Of a stretch of 64,000 bases of DNA, positions 48,708 to 61,157 are shown piece by piece; the stretch's first letter is position 1; every line of letters starts with the position of its first letter. The position numbers were made by a program, and so were the translations under genes. The DNA is from Glandiceps talaboti. Lineage: Eukaryota > Hemichordata > Enteropneusta > Spengelidae. The stretch is from assembly GCF_964340395.1 (NCBI RefSeq), contig NC_135555.1, forward strand, positions 8,378,931-8,442,930, in the 5' to 3' direction. Below the pieces are notes generated by a model. That model was given only the letters and a program-made list of their open reading frames with translations, ran no database searches and had not been told where the DNA came from.

Positions 48708-48754
48708 TGACGTCAGTGGCCGTCACTGACGTCACAGCGTCACTTGACCACGTG
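48708..48754. promoter_or_regulatory. paired CREs and E-box in the Gs-alpha upstream region
   Basis: Perfect CRE palindromes TGACGTCA at 48708-48715 and 48727-48734 form an 11-bp inverted repeat (TGACGTCAGTG, five-base spacer, CACTGACGTCA). CACGTG follows at 48749-48754. They lie about 360-400 bp before the Gs-alpha start codon. CREB/ATF proteins bind TGACGTCA; use here is inferred. TATAAAA at 48682 may or may not be a promoter element. Confidence 0.6.
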
Positions 48755-49111
48755 ATCATACACCATTTACAATACATGTATATAATATGCAAATAGATGC
48801 TAATAAAATGTAAATGAGTAATGGCTATTCCCAGAATGCTTTGCGTACCCCACCCTAGAAGCTTGCTTGTCAAAGTTGACGTGTGGTTGCTGTGTCCTTT
48901 CAGTCTGTGAGAGGGAAATCGTACTCAATAAGCTGGGAATTAAAGGCTCTAAATCGCCCAAAACGCGACTGGGATACGTCTAGCACTGACGACCAATAAT
49001 TCCTGGATATACATAGGTGGCGACTGCGGACACTGGACGTTCATTTGTGGTGTCATTTTCGCTGAACGAGGCCGCTGAAAGGCGCTCATCGCGAAGCTTG
49101 AAGCTGTACTG

Positions 49112-51956
49112 ATGGGGTGTTTCGGAAACGGCCTTTCTGATGAACAAAAAGATGAAGAGAAAAAGCGAAAGGAGGCTAACAAGAAGATCGAGAAGCAAAT
49201 TCAAAAGGATAAACAGATCTACAGAGCGACACATCGGTTGCTGTTACTGGGTTAGTAGCGCTTCTAAAATGGCTATATTGTATGAGTTGGAAACGTTACA
49301 ATCGAGTTTAGTCGAATCTCTTGTTGTCGATATGATCTCATAAGCATAACCACTATGTCGCCGTTTTGTTCTCTTCTTTCCTTCAAGGTGCGGGTGAATC
49401 GGGAAAAAGTACCATAGTGAAACAGATGAGAATTCTCCATGTTGATGGTTTTAGCACAGAGTAAGTGTTCCGTTAATTTCACCCCGTCTTTTCCGATATG
49501 TATATGGTATAAGATGGTGGTTGTTTATGCTGTGCATATTTTCAACCCCTACCCCTTGTGTGTTCGCCAACTACATGTACACCTTCGCGCGCCGTTACTT
49601 TGCCGGAACTGCTATTTCCCCCCACTAGATATTTTACGCCGTGTTTATTATTTTTCTCCGTACAATCTACTAGGGAAAAGAAACAGAAAATTGAAGATAT
49701 AAAAAAGAACATCCGAGATGCGATATTGGTAAGTTGTGGCTTAGTTGAAATCCGAATTGAATTTTACCTTGACTACACAGATAGCATTCTCTAACACTGT
49801 TACAGTCAGCCTGTCTCTGTTCACATTTTGCATAATCAATGTTCACATAATCATCATTCGTTCTCGTTCTTACTCTAGCCATCTTTTTTTTTCTTTTTCT
49901 TCTTAAGACAATTACAGGCGCAATGAGCACACTTACACCGCCTATCCCATTAGAACATCCTGAGAACCAATTTCGATTGGATTATATACAAGATGTGTCA
50001 AGTTCACCCGGTTTTGATTATCCAGAGGTACGTATTCAATTCTCATGTACTCATTCACCACGGTTATTATAATGCGTAAGAGGCACGGTGGGAAAACCAG
50101 CCAACTTAGATCATGTTATGTTTGATTAAAGTCGATAAAGAAAACCCTTGATTGATATTATGTTTACTGTAGTTGTGTATTCAAAGTTGCATCTAATGTT
50201 ATGTAATGTAATGCTCAGTGGTTGTTCCAAAAATAGCCAAGTATTTGATGGGAGGGGAATTTTTTGTGAATGAGTTTAAAGCTGGGATTTGGGTGTGAAG
50301 TCTTATATTGTGACATGTAATGATATGAGATAAGTGTAGTAAATACAGTCAATAGCCACAACAATAACATTTTAACATAACAACTTTGTTTTATCTATCC
50401 ATAGTTCTATTTTTAGACTTGCCTTCTCTGTGACTTAATTACATGCCTTTGTGTTAGGTCAGTTCCATTTACAATAGGTTTGGAAATTCAATCAAAATGC
50501 CAGTACGGTTTTTGAAATACATGTTGAAAATTTTAATCTTTAAAAAGTATAACTGGATTGTATGTGTGTGTAGTTACAGAAGTAAATTATTTGAATGTAA
50601 GAATGGATTATTTAAACTTGATTCTTATCACCAAAACAACAAAGTATTACTATTAGATCATTTTATTACTTCAATTAGCTGTGAATGTGATTACTAATTT
50701 TGTCTGGATTAATTGTCTCGTTGCCAGTTATACAGTTAATTTCAGAATAACTTGAAGTCATAATTTTATACTGACAGTTGTCATATGATATTGGCCTTGG
50801 GCAGATTTCCTACGATTGTTATTAGTGTGTTTGAATTTGTATCATTTCTCAATTATATCAAACTGACTCTGGTTGTTTTTGTTCCTGTTTGGTGTTCCTA
50901 CATACCACTGTGGAAGTGACCAAAAAAAATAGCATTGAGTTTATTGATTTAGATTTGCGTCAAACTGTTTGTTACTTCCTATTGGTATTACCAAGATTTG
51001 GTTTGAGATCCAGAAATATTAGATAAATATGTTTTCTATCAGCTAGCTAGTTCTCACCTTGGGGCTAAATCTAAGTTTTCTCAGGTGAAAAACAGCTTAA
51101 AGCTAATAAATGATTGAGCTTAGTAGTTGTACCCAGGAAGTAGATGGGCCTTATCGGCTGTCACATGTAATGTTATTTTAATTTTAAAAATACTATGTTT
51201 AGAAAACTTATTTCTTTTGTTTACGTTTCAAAATAGAAACAGATTTTAAAATGTTGATTATCATTATGGCTGTGGATATGTTTTGGTCTATGGACTTTTG
51301 AAATAAATTTTATTTGGTTTGGAGTCAGTGTTACTCAACTGAGCTTTGTCAGATTTCTTAAAATATATAGGAAAAATATTGTACACTTGTAATAGATTAT
51401 AAATAAATGGGAAGGATTTATTGTGGTATTGTGACACCGTGTGGGTCATGTGGGTCCATAACTCCAATAAACTCGATTGACCCCGCCATGTCAACCAAAG
51501 GACAGAAACACCAACTATTATTTACAAATTTTAGAACAACCACTATGATTTCAGCTTTCAAAACAACCAATATTTCAATATATATATGACTATTTCAGAA
51601 CTTGAACCATTACTTGCGATCAACAGCAATTGTTTCAGATTTCCAAACAATAATTGGAGATATTATCACAACTGTTTTCATTTCAGATTCCACAACAACC
51701 ATTATGTATTATTTCAGATTTGAAAATGACTTATTCTCTCAGATCAACAACCAGTAGTTCAGATTTCAGAACAACCATTATTTCAGAACATGTAATATTT
51801 GAGATTTGAGGTTTTATATTTTTTTGTTTTGTTATATGTATTCATGTTTTTGTTTCAGGAATTTTGGGATCACACAGAAGTATTATGGAAAGATGCAGGG
51901 GTACAAGCATGTTATGAAAGGGCAAATGAATACCAGCTTATAGATAGCGCAAAATA
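49112..51956 (+). CDS. GNAS: guanine nucleotide-binding protein G(s) subunit alpha, exons 1-5 (3' part beyond window)
   Basis: Exons 49112-49250, 49388-49460, 49674-49728, 49908-50027 and 51859-51956, all GT-AG with joining phases, encode the first 161 residues plus two bases of the next codon (TA, completing Tyr). Start MGCFGN gives the N-terminal Gly-Cys of a palmitoylated alpha subunit. [44 protein letters not shown] is Gs-type; the P-loop GAGESGKST is residues 47-55. The helical domain continues through [12 protein letters not shown] and [13 protein letters not shown]. Known role: couples receptors to adenylyl cyclase to raise cAMP. The switch regions and adenylyl cyclase-binding C-terminus are not in the window; I found no exon 6 (FLDKI...) before 64000. 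The residue insert encoded by the alternative vertebrate exon 3 is absent. Confidence 0.97.
51520..51800. repeat. degenerate repeat on 'TTTCAGATTTC.AACAACCATTATTTCA' before exon 5
   Basis: Six or seven diverged units of about 40 bp in Gs-alpha intron 4. Each carries TTTCAG, an acceptor-like word, close upstream of the true exon 5 acceptor (51858). Confidence 0.65.
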
Positions 51957-52184
51957 GTAAGTATATGTTGCTCACTTTTATTCTGTATTGTACCATGCAC
52001 GAGCGATTTAGCAAAAAATATGGAATATATACTCTGGTCGTTCTTCGTCACGACAATATGTGCCTAGGTCACTGGTTCTGCTGTGTTAGAAATATTACCC
52101 AATATGATCAAAATTACCACTTCTTTCCCTGATTTTTCTTTGATATTACTGATAGTGATATGATTATGTTGTTCTTTAACATTT

Positions 52185-52295
52185 TTCTTCATTCAGCCGG
52201 AAAATACTTGTGACCTAAGGTTGTCGCTACTCGTCTAGTGACTTGTAGTGACAAATGCCCCTTAGGCCTCGTATTTTCCTTGAAGAAAAATATTG
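52185..52295. mobile_element. small foldback element, copy 1
   Basis: Starts TTCATTCAGCCGGAAAATAC and is followed by TGTGACCTAAGG; its end CCTTAGGCCTCGTATTTTCC is the near-complement. Inner words GTCACTACAAGTCACTAGA are also symmetrical. Related to 57912-58015. Confidence 0.65.
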
Positions 52296-52999
52296 GGAAT
52301 AACATGTAATTATATCAGTATGGTGTTGATGGTTATTTTGTGAATTGTTATCCCCAGATTATTTTCTGTTTTAACGCACACTGCTTTGAAAAAAAAATTC
52401 TCCCTGTTTTAGCAGTCTGTATATGGTTAAACCATGTGTCAGACAAAATTCACTAGTGTCGAAATTCTAAATAGTCTGTTTTTTAAATGATTGCGAATGC
52501 GATCCACATAGAAACATTATGTAATCATAAACTTTAAATACATTTGTAATGTTTGGAGACATGTTAAACATGTCCCAATAGAATCTCCTACGTATATATA
52601 TTCTGTTTTTCTGAATTTGAGGGATGTTTTTTGCTGTTGTATCAATCACAGACTACCAAACTAGTTTGTCAAATATATATTTACTATGTATTGTGACAGA
52701 CAGAAAACCCTCAGAGATACTGTGAAGGAACTAAAAATTGTTATGTAGTTTTGAACACATGAAATATTTGTTAAATAACCGTAAGACTTATTAAGTTGAA
52801 TGTAGTGGATATGACCTTTTTATTTTGAGAAGGTAATCAGTATGTCACTTGTCAGTGTATAATTGATTGTCAAGATTGCATTGTTTTACTGGTATTTGAT
52901 AAATGACACCTAGGTGAAGTCATCGTGGTGGTGTTCCATGGAATGTATCCCTGTGTCTTTGCAAAGATATGTTAAAAACTATCACACAATGCAAAATTA

Positions 53000-53215
53000 T
53001 GTCAAGCTGTGTATTATCTCAAAATTACGTAAAACCACCGTCTTTGTACTAACTGATAATTACATGAAGCCATTTACCATGTCAAATTATGTCAAGCCAT
53101 GTACCAACTCAAAATTACTTTAAGCCATGTACTATCTCAACATTACCTTAAGTCATGTATGTATTATCCCAAAATTACATCAAGCCTGTTTTACCAACTC
53201 AAAATTACATCAAGT
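53000..53215. repeat. diverged 28-30-bp tandem repeat
   Basis: Seven or eight units around AAAATTAC(G/A)TCAAGCCATGTACCAACTC in Gs-alpha intron 5. Confidence 0.8.
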
Positions 53216-54089
53216 TGTATACCAAACAGTGTTTTAAGTAATGTTTTGAAAACCCACATTTTCTTACCTCGTACCGTAAAACAGGGCTTAAAATTAGCAG
53301 TAGTCCAGGACACCTGGACTACTAAACATGGTCTCTTGACAACCAAATTATAAGATGGTAGTTTGTTAAGACTAATGGAAAGCAATAGGAAATTGTAACT
53401 GAAACAGTTCACTTGGATAAAGTTGACTATCGAGCTACAGCCATGTATAGTTTTTGAGAACTGAAGTAAAATAAACTCGTGTTAGATTTTTACCTACCTG
53501 CTTACCTACAAACCTACCCATCTTCCTATATATTAAACTACAACCCTTGAAGGGCATATTAAAAAAATTCATGATAAATCAATGGCATTTGTCACATACT
53601 TATGTTTGAAGTCTTTCTGACATCTTGTAGGAAATGTCTGATGTAGAAATACTAGAATTTAAATTTTGAATTTATCTGGTGGACCTGATGTTGTTGTGCT
53701 GTTGTATTCATTTTGAATGTATTGAGTTGGGACTTGTAGAATTTCAAATACATCAAGTAATAGATATAGTAAACTTGGTAAGAATGAAGGTAATTCGGAC
53801 CCTGTTGTATTCTTTTGGTGGTATTTATGTATTCGTATGACAGCAATGTTAACACGTTTAACATAAAGCCACCATGACTGCCCAGTGTGGTGTAATCTTT
53901 GTGTGGGTGAATGTAGAGCAGCCGTGTCGTTCCATGTAATACCAGGGTTGTCCATAATTATGTAGTTATCCAGTTCATGTGTTTATGTCAACCAAACATT
54001 GCTAACCTATTGTTGCATACTTAATGAGGTCTATCAAATTTGCTGTAGAAAATGTACCTTGATTAATTGAAAAATTTCTTGTGAATACT

Positions 54090-54830
54090 TGCAACATACA
54101 GATAGAATTAATGAAAGCCAGCTACATGCATGCACAGGTTGGAATAAGTGAAAGCCAGTTATATGCATGCACAGGTTGGAATAAGTGAAAGCCGACAGCA
54201 GGCAGATAGGAATGTGTAAATGCCAGTAACATAGAGATATGAATGTGTAAATGCCAGCAATATACAGATATGAATGTGAATTCCAGCAACAGACATGTAC
54301 TGATAGGAGTAAGTGAATGCCATCAACAGGCAGATAGGAACATGTAAATGCCATGCAGGTAGTTTAAGTGAATGCCAGCAGCATACATATATAAATAATT
54401 GAATATTTAAAACATAGGAATAAGTGAAGGGCAACAACATAAAGACTATATATAAACGTGAATGTCAGCAATATTGGAATGTCAGCAACATACGAATATG
54501 TGAATGCCAGCAATATATAGATATAAATAAGTGAATGCCAGCAACATGCAAATAGAAATAAGTGAAAGCCAGCTACATAGGAATAAGTGAATGCCAGCCA
54601 CATACAGATCTGAGATAGAAAAAAAAAGTGAATGCCAGCAGCATCAGAATGTATGAATGTCAGCAACATGTGAATGTATGAATGCCAACAAATATGTAGA
54701 TAGAAATAAGTGAATGCCAGCAACTTAGGAATAAGGGAATGTCTGCAACATAAAAATGGGTGAATGCCAACAACATACAGATAGGAGAAAGTGGATGCCA
54801 ACAATATACAGACAGAAATAATTATTTGAA
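54090..54830. repeat. about 30-bp minisatellite (GTGAATGCCAGCAACATACAGATAGAAATAA)
   Basis: More than twenty units of variable length. Minus-strand reading frames rich in Leu-Ala-Phe-Thr-Tyr-Ser come from the repeat and look like membrane proteins, but are not taken as genes. Confidence 0.92.
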
Positions 54831-56704
54831 TGGATAAACACATCACTAAATGACTTATCTAGAAGGTCCAGTGGTATTGTTTATTTTGTATGGTTGCTAA
54901 GCACTGATATGGCCAGACAATGGAGAACAGTTATATTAATTATCATTGTATGCCTGGCTGTTATTGTGGAAGGACATGTCTATAAGCATAGGTATTTCAG
55001 TTTCCAAATCTATCGGTCTTTCTGAAAAGAATTTTATTTAAAATTATGAGTAATACAGGTATCAAGGGACCAGTTTCAATGAATGCAAAAAAGCTGAGTA
55101 GAATGTTCTACAAATGTATCTATGTTAATTGTCATAGTCTTAACAAAATATGAGAAATAAAAAAAAAGGGAAAACCTCAAGTTTCAGACAAGCTCTTGTT
55201 TGGAAACTGACATTAATATCTAATGTCTGTGTTTTCAGTCGTCAGGCATTTCTGATGTGTTTGGAAGACGAGGATTGTGTCTGTAGTTATAGAATATGAA
55301 GGATGACTTAGTATTTATAATAATGCAGTAGTCATGTGTTATCTGTGCATCAATACCTGAATATACCTCTGAAAATTTACACAATAAATGTAGGCAATAA
55401 CATTCATAGATGTTGTTTCTCCAGCCATGCATCAGTTCTCTCTGCATTTATGACATATTTAGAATGGACTCAACATGGATATGAATCACATGTCTACTTA
55501 CCTTTGAAAAAAAGCAGAATCTAGAAAGAAAATTTAAGAAATGCATATTTGACTGTGTTGTGATTGTCTGTAACACTGTAGACTTTGGTATCAGTTGTTG
55601 CCATATGGAGAGTTTTAACCGAAAATCTATTGAGAAACATGTATGGTTGAAATTGATATGCAGTCACTCAGTGTTCGGATTTTGATTTCTCAATCGTCAA
55701 TGGGAAGAAAGGACGTGGTGCTAGTAGGAAGGACTAAGGGACTGTATTTTAGTATGTTAGTATATCTGAAATATTGGAAACATGTGATAATTTTTTTTTT
55801 TAAAAACAAGGAATTTGTTAATTATAAATGTGTAAATTTATGGGGAGTGCGTGTAATTACTACTAGTAGTCTCCCACACACACACTTTTTGCACGGGTTT
55901 TTTCAAAAACACCCCATGCCTGGATTTTATGGTATTATCCTTGCTGATTTGTTACTGTGTATTCAGGGTTAAAACCTTGTATAAAACTATTTTTAAGGAC
56001 ATTGTGAATTGATACAAAGCAAGGTCCAATGTAGTGAATCATTGTTAAGATTTCACTTAGAAATCAATACGTTATAGCCATACATAACTTATCTTCTGTC
56101 CATGGATTCCATTGATGTCATTTGCATAGTTCAGGTTCAGATTAAAATTTAGGTGTGAAAAACTGGTTTGTCACAGCTATAGAAAAAGTTGATCCAGAAC
56201 AAATGAATGATGGTAATCCTTTTGACTTCACTAGTAAGATGACACTAACGTGAAAAAACCTGGGATTGAATCCCGAGCCTTTAATTGTATAAGTAATTCT
56301 GAGAACAAATTCTGGAAATCAGCATCACGACTTCATCATCGCCAGTTGTTAAATGGTTGTTTATGTAAAAAATTTGTCCTAGTTTGGTTGTCGTCGTCGT
56401 CAGATTTTCAGTTATCATAGATGTACTTTCTTTGTTGCTATAACTATTTATTAAGCCATGGTGATTCATGCAAAAAAAAGTGTAACACATCTCACCAGTA
56501 AATATAGAAGTAACATCAATATTTTTTGAACATTGCAACTAAATGAAAAATCAAATATACAGCTTCAGCTATCACTATGTGAATTGTGGGATACTAGACA
56601 GCATATCTTGTTACTTTCAAAATGGCCACTGTGTAATGTTTGCATCTAAAAGTAAAAACCAATGGAGAGCAAAGAGGACAGAAAACTTGACCACTTGTTT
56701 CTTG

Positions 56705-56722
56705 GGGGGGGGGGGGGGGGGT
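56705..56722. repeat. poly(G) tract
   Basis: A run of about 18 G in Gs-alpha intron 5, with a threefold GTCGAGGTGG repeat 230 bp downstream (56945-56980). Confidence 0.9.
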
Positions 56723-57911
56723 AATCAGGATTGTGAATACCATATTCAATACAGCTATTTATATATGAAAGATAATCAAAAACTTGAGTTGATGAACGAC
56801 TGTATAGTCTTGTTTGGATATCACAACGGTTATATTACCTGCAGGTAATGTGTCACCTGTTTAAATTGGCAGGCTTTGTCGATTTTGCTAGCCAAGCATG
56901 GATGTGTTGAAGGATTAGTAATAGTCATGGGGAAGGGAGGAGGGTGGGTCGAGGTGGGTCGAGGTGGGTCGAGGTGGAAGGGTGTCAAGAAAGGTAGAGT
57001 CAAAGTGGAAGGGTGTCGAAAAAGTTAGGGTGAGAAATTGTGCTATAACAGTTGGTATAATTGTGAGGACTATGTCTTGTACAGCCAAATCCTAAATGTA
57101 TATGAATTTAGATATTTGAATTGCACTGTATTGAGCACAACATGTGAATTATTTGGTGTTTTCTCAAATCTTGATGATTTGTTGGGAGGACTCTTGACAA
57201 TCGGAATGTATAGAACACCTTATTAGCTGTATACAGTATAGATGTAGTTCAAAGAATGTTAAATGTTCAGTTCAGTGAAAAATTGATGTCATCCAATGAT
57301 TACGCATGATAGAAAAATCTAGAAAAACAACAGCAATTTAGACAATTCTGATTCATATTTTCAGCATCACAAAACCAGTGACATTGACAAGAGTTGTCCT
57401 GATGTAGAACAACCTGGGTATATAATCTATATTTTTAGTTCAAAGACTATAACTTGGCTTGTTCATGGTATGTCACTTTATCCTAAATAAAACTATAGTG
57501 TGATTTTAAATATATTGAAATTTATCTTTCCACAGCTCCTCTTATGTCATTTTATGATTTAAATTATTTGAATATTAAGGCAAAAAATGTAACAATTCTG
57601 ATGATCACCAACCAATCAATTAATCAAAAGAATTTGTATAGCGCCAAAATCCAGTACGAAGTAATTTTCTATGGCGTTGATCACATAACTCCTATCAGAT
57701 TTAAAGTTGAATAACTACTTGATATATTACACTTAACCATTTCTGATAACTTTAAACTTACAAGTATATATTATATCTATATACAAATAGAATACAATAC
57801 ATAACTTACAATTTCGAAATCTTACAGTTAAGTACATGCAGGTCCCCATTTTGCTGGTTTTAATTCATTATTTACTTGAGGAGGTATAATTTATATTATT
57901 CCCCAATAGTT

Positions 57912-58015
57912 TTCTTTATTCAGCTAGAAAGGGTTTTGTCACAGAGTTGCTACAAGGCCCGTTAGGTCACTCATATTTTCCTTAGCTGACCGAAGAAAAG
58001 ATACGAGAATAATAT
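57912..58015. mobile_element. small foldback element, copy 2
   Basis: TTTATTCAGCTAGAAAGGGTTTTG, then CCCGTTAGGTCACTCATATTTTCC and GAAGAAAAGATACGAGAATAA. Matches the outline of 52185-52295 (TTCAGC start, TAGGTCAC / TGACCTAA, TATTTTCCTT end). Confidence 0.5.
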
Positions 58016-59704
58016 CCAATTGTGCTTTGTAGTTTGTTGTGTAGGTTCCCTGTCTGTGAATGTTACCTATTCATCTGATTATACCAGTTTTACATTTCAT
58101 ACATACCAGTAGGAAATTATTGGACACAAATACTGGGGATAAATTTATTTACAATGTAAATTCAAGAATACCAGTAAACATAGACATTATCTGAAATTTT
58201 TTTTTTTTTAGATTTTCAGGCTTTGATTTCACTTCAGTAGATAACTAAATCTGAACATATACATGTATATTATACTGTAGAACTTCTACATTTTCTGAAA
58301 TTGAATGATGTAAATTTGATTAATTCACAACATACCCCAGGTAACTAAGGAAGGAAAATAACATGTATATAATGTGAAGTAAATTAAATTTCACATTGTG
58401 AGCTTCAAATGCAACAAGATTCAGTTCTTAGTGTGTATGGCTAAATATAGTACAGAATTATGACAGGTAGTCCTTTCATGGATGTTTGTTGCTGTGTCAA
58501 TATGAAATATTGTTTAATTTTTGGACTACTTCAGCACATTCATAGTTTAAAGAGATTGACTATACACTTGAGTAAGAGGGCTTCCTAGCAGGCCAACAAT
58601 TTCAAGTGGTATTTTATCATGGTGAACTAGTTTCAGGTGGGAGGTTGTCAGATTATACATTATAGGAAGGGATATTTATATGTAACAAAATGTTCATCTG
58701 ATGAGAAATAAAAGATATTTGCATGTGACTGTTAGAAGGTCATGTTTAAGTTTGTAGTTGTACACAGTAAATATGACTGGCTGTATACAGGGTGAGGTGG
58801 AAAAAAAATTGCAGATGAAAGTCTTCGGTTGCTGTATTGGTGTTTGCTTTCCAGTGTGATCATAAAAAGATAATGAGATTCTGACAATTACTGTATGTGG
58901 ACATGAAAACAAACTGATTCTGTATGTTCTATTTTTGGAATACGGTTGCCATAGAGACACAGCTTTAAAAGGATTGAAATGAGGTCAATATGGGAAGGTC
59001 ACCATTGCGTACTTTGATGTAGTCATGTATTTGCTTATTTTAAACGGTTCAGTTTGTTCAGTGGCATTTGTACACGTTGGTAACACTGCATTTAGTGTAT
59101 TCTGTTCTGCACTGCACAGACTCAGATAAACACTTTGGCTATTTTAGGCATGTCAATTGCAGAGAGACCAGTATAATATGACAAGGGTTGCTATATTTGA
59201 TAGCTATTTGTCAGCCAATCTAAAAGACCCAGCCCACAATTGTGAGCTATCGGTACATCAAACATGGTACCCTGAATTCAAATTCTTCCACCATCTGTTC
59301 TATAGCAAACATGTTTTAACAAAAATGTGGTGCAGACCACACCTTCCAATTTGATGAAACAAATTGGTTAAATGCACATGTAGATTTGAAAAATCATTTT
59401 AGGTACTAAAATCTTTGGTGCAGACATTCGTTAAATTCACTCATACTCATAGCTGAAATCACTTCTATAATTCTGGTTTATCTGGTCAAGTCGTGTAGAA
59501 ATGTGTTAACCTGTCATGCTTAAAGTTAAACACCTGAAGCATAATTTGTGCTAGGCTGGGACATACCCTAAACACTAAATAGGTGTGACTTTAGCCCACA
59601 GTAGAGCTTGGCCACAAAATTAACTTTATGCAGACATTTATATTAATTCATAATTTATAAAGTTATTCTTATTTTCTAAAATTGTGGAGCACATTAGTCT
59701 AATT

Positions 59705-59935
59705 GACCAGTAGACATGTTAAAGTCATTTTTGGTGTGATTTCACTGTGTAGACATGTTAAAGTCATTCTTGGTAATTCACTGTATAGACATGTTAAAGT
59801 CATTTTTGGTGTGATTTCACTGTGTAGACATGTTAAAGTCATTCTTGGTATAATTCACTGTGTAGACATGTTAAAGCCATTCTTGGTATAATTTCACTTT
59901 GTAGACATGTTAAAGTCATTCTTGGTGTGTAAAAG
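59705..59935. repeat. 38-40-bp tandem repeat, six copies
   Basis: TAGACATGTTAAAGTCATTCTTGGT(GTGA)TTTCACTGTG repeats in Gs-alpha intron 5, with alternating TTTTTGG and TTCTTGG versions. Confidence 0.92.
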
Positions 59936-61045
59936 TCTTGATTCAGACATTGGTTGATTTCAATTTGTATACTGAGTATAAAGTCATTCTTCCAACTCAC
60001 CAAGTGTCTAATACTCTTAATGCAGACATAGCCCACATACTAGTACTTTTCTATATTTGGGATCTCTGTGGGACTTCCTCTGCCATTACTACATTGTACA
60101 CAACTATTAAAAGTCAACTGATAGGTATGCTATTTGTGGGCACAAGTATTTTTTGGTCGGAGTTAAGTTACAAAATAAGCCTACATGGCTAGATTTAGCT
60201 AAAGCAAGGTCTGTATAGTATTGATCTAGCCAAGCTAAAAGCTTTAAAAAAAATGTGAGGAAAAAAGTGGAAGTGTTGCACATGGACAAGGGATTGGTTT
60301 CCAGGGTTATATGAAGGGGCACACAGCAGGGCATGTTACTGTGGTGCATAGTGGATTGTGAGTACTAGTGTAAATAGATAACGCTGCCCCTGGAGAATCA
60401 GAACATGAATCTATTTATAGCACAACTAAAATTACCCCTGCAGAGTAGAGCTGAAAGCAGTGTAGGTGACAGATGGCTAGATATGGCTGTCATGTTGATG
60501 AGTCTTCCTCTCGTATTCAAACGAAAGTTATAATTTTGATGCTAAGTTAGAGCCTATGTGAATTATTAATGAAATGTACAGTATGGTAGAACATGTCTGG
60601 CCATGACTGATAGGCATTGTTACAATGCAAATATAAAAACAAAGAACATGCTTTGCATAGTGCTGTCAAGTGGACAGTATCCAACCAGCGTCAACAAATA
60701 AAAGTCCAGAAATAGAATCATGTTTAGAATATGAAGCTGTTTCAACAGCACCTATTGAAATTAAAAGACATGAAAGACACACCCAAGTTGAAACCTTGGC
60801 CTAGCCATACATTGGTTTAGTTATGTTTACATTGCAACCCTGTGGCTTGACTTAATCCAAGGATGTATGCATATTATTAGAGTGACTCAGTCCCAAAATA
60901 GACTTGTCAAATTACCATTCTACATTTAGCTGAGAGAGGCTAAATTAAACCTTCCTTTGTGTGGAATGCATTTATGATAATACCACAGGTCAAAGGTCAT
61001 TTCACTGGAGACATGATATCTATATATATCTATATTTATATATAT

Positions 61046-61157
<112 letters not shown>

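Noticed and set aside
54034-54846. Long minus-strand ORFs that look like multi-pass membrane proteins
   Set aside because: They are produced by the 30-bp tandem repeat; periodic residues and lack of any start context or family motif.
56222-56280. GGGATTGAATCCC, similar to a tRNA B-box, with a partner near 7371-7420
   Set aside because: The two stretches share about 45 bp (CTTCACT..TAAGAT.ACACTAA.GTGA), so a dispersed repeat is likely, but no A box or tRNA fold was found.
57356-57420. Acceptor-like TTTTCAG at 57362 as possible Gs-alpha exon 6
   Set aside because: The translation in the required phase does not give FLDKI or any Gs-alpha sequence and soon meets a stop.
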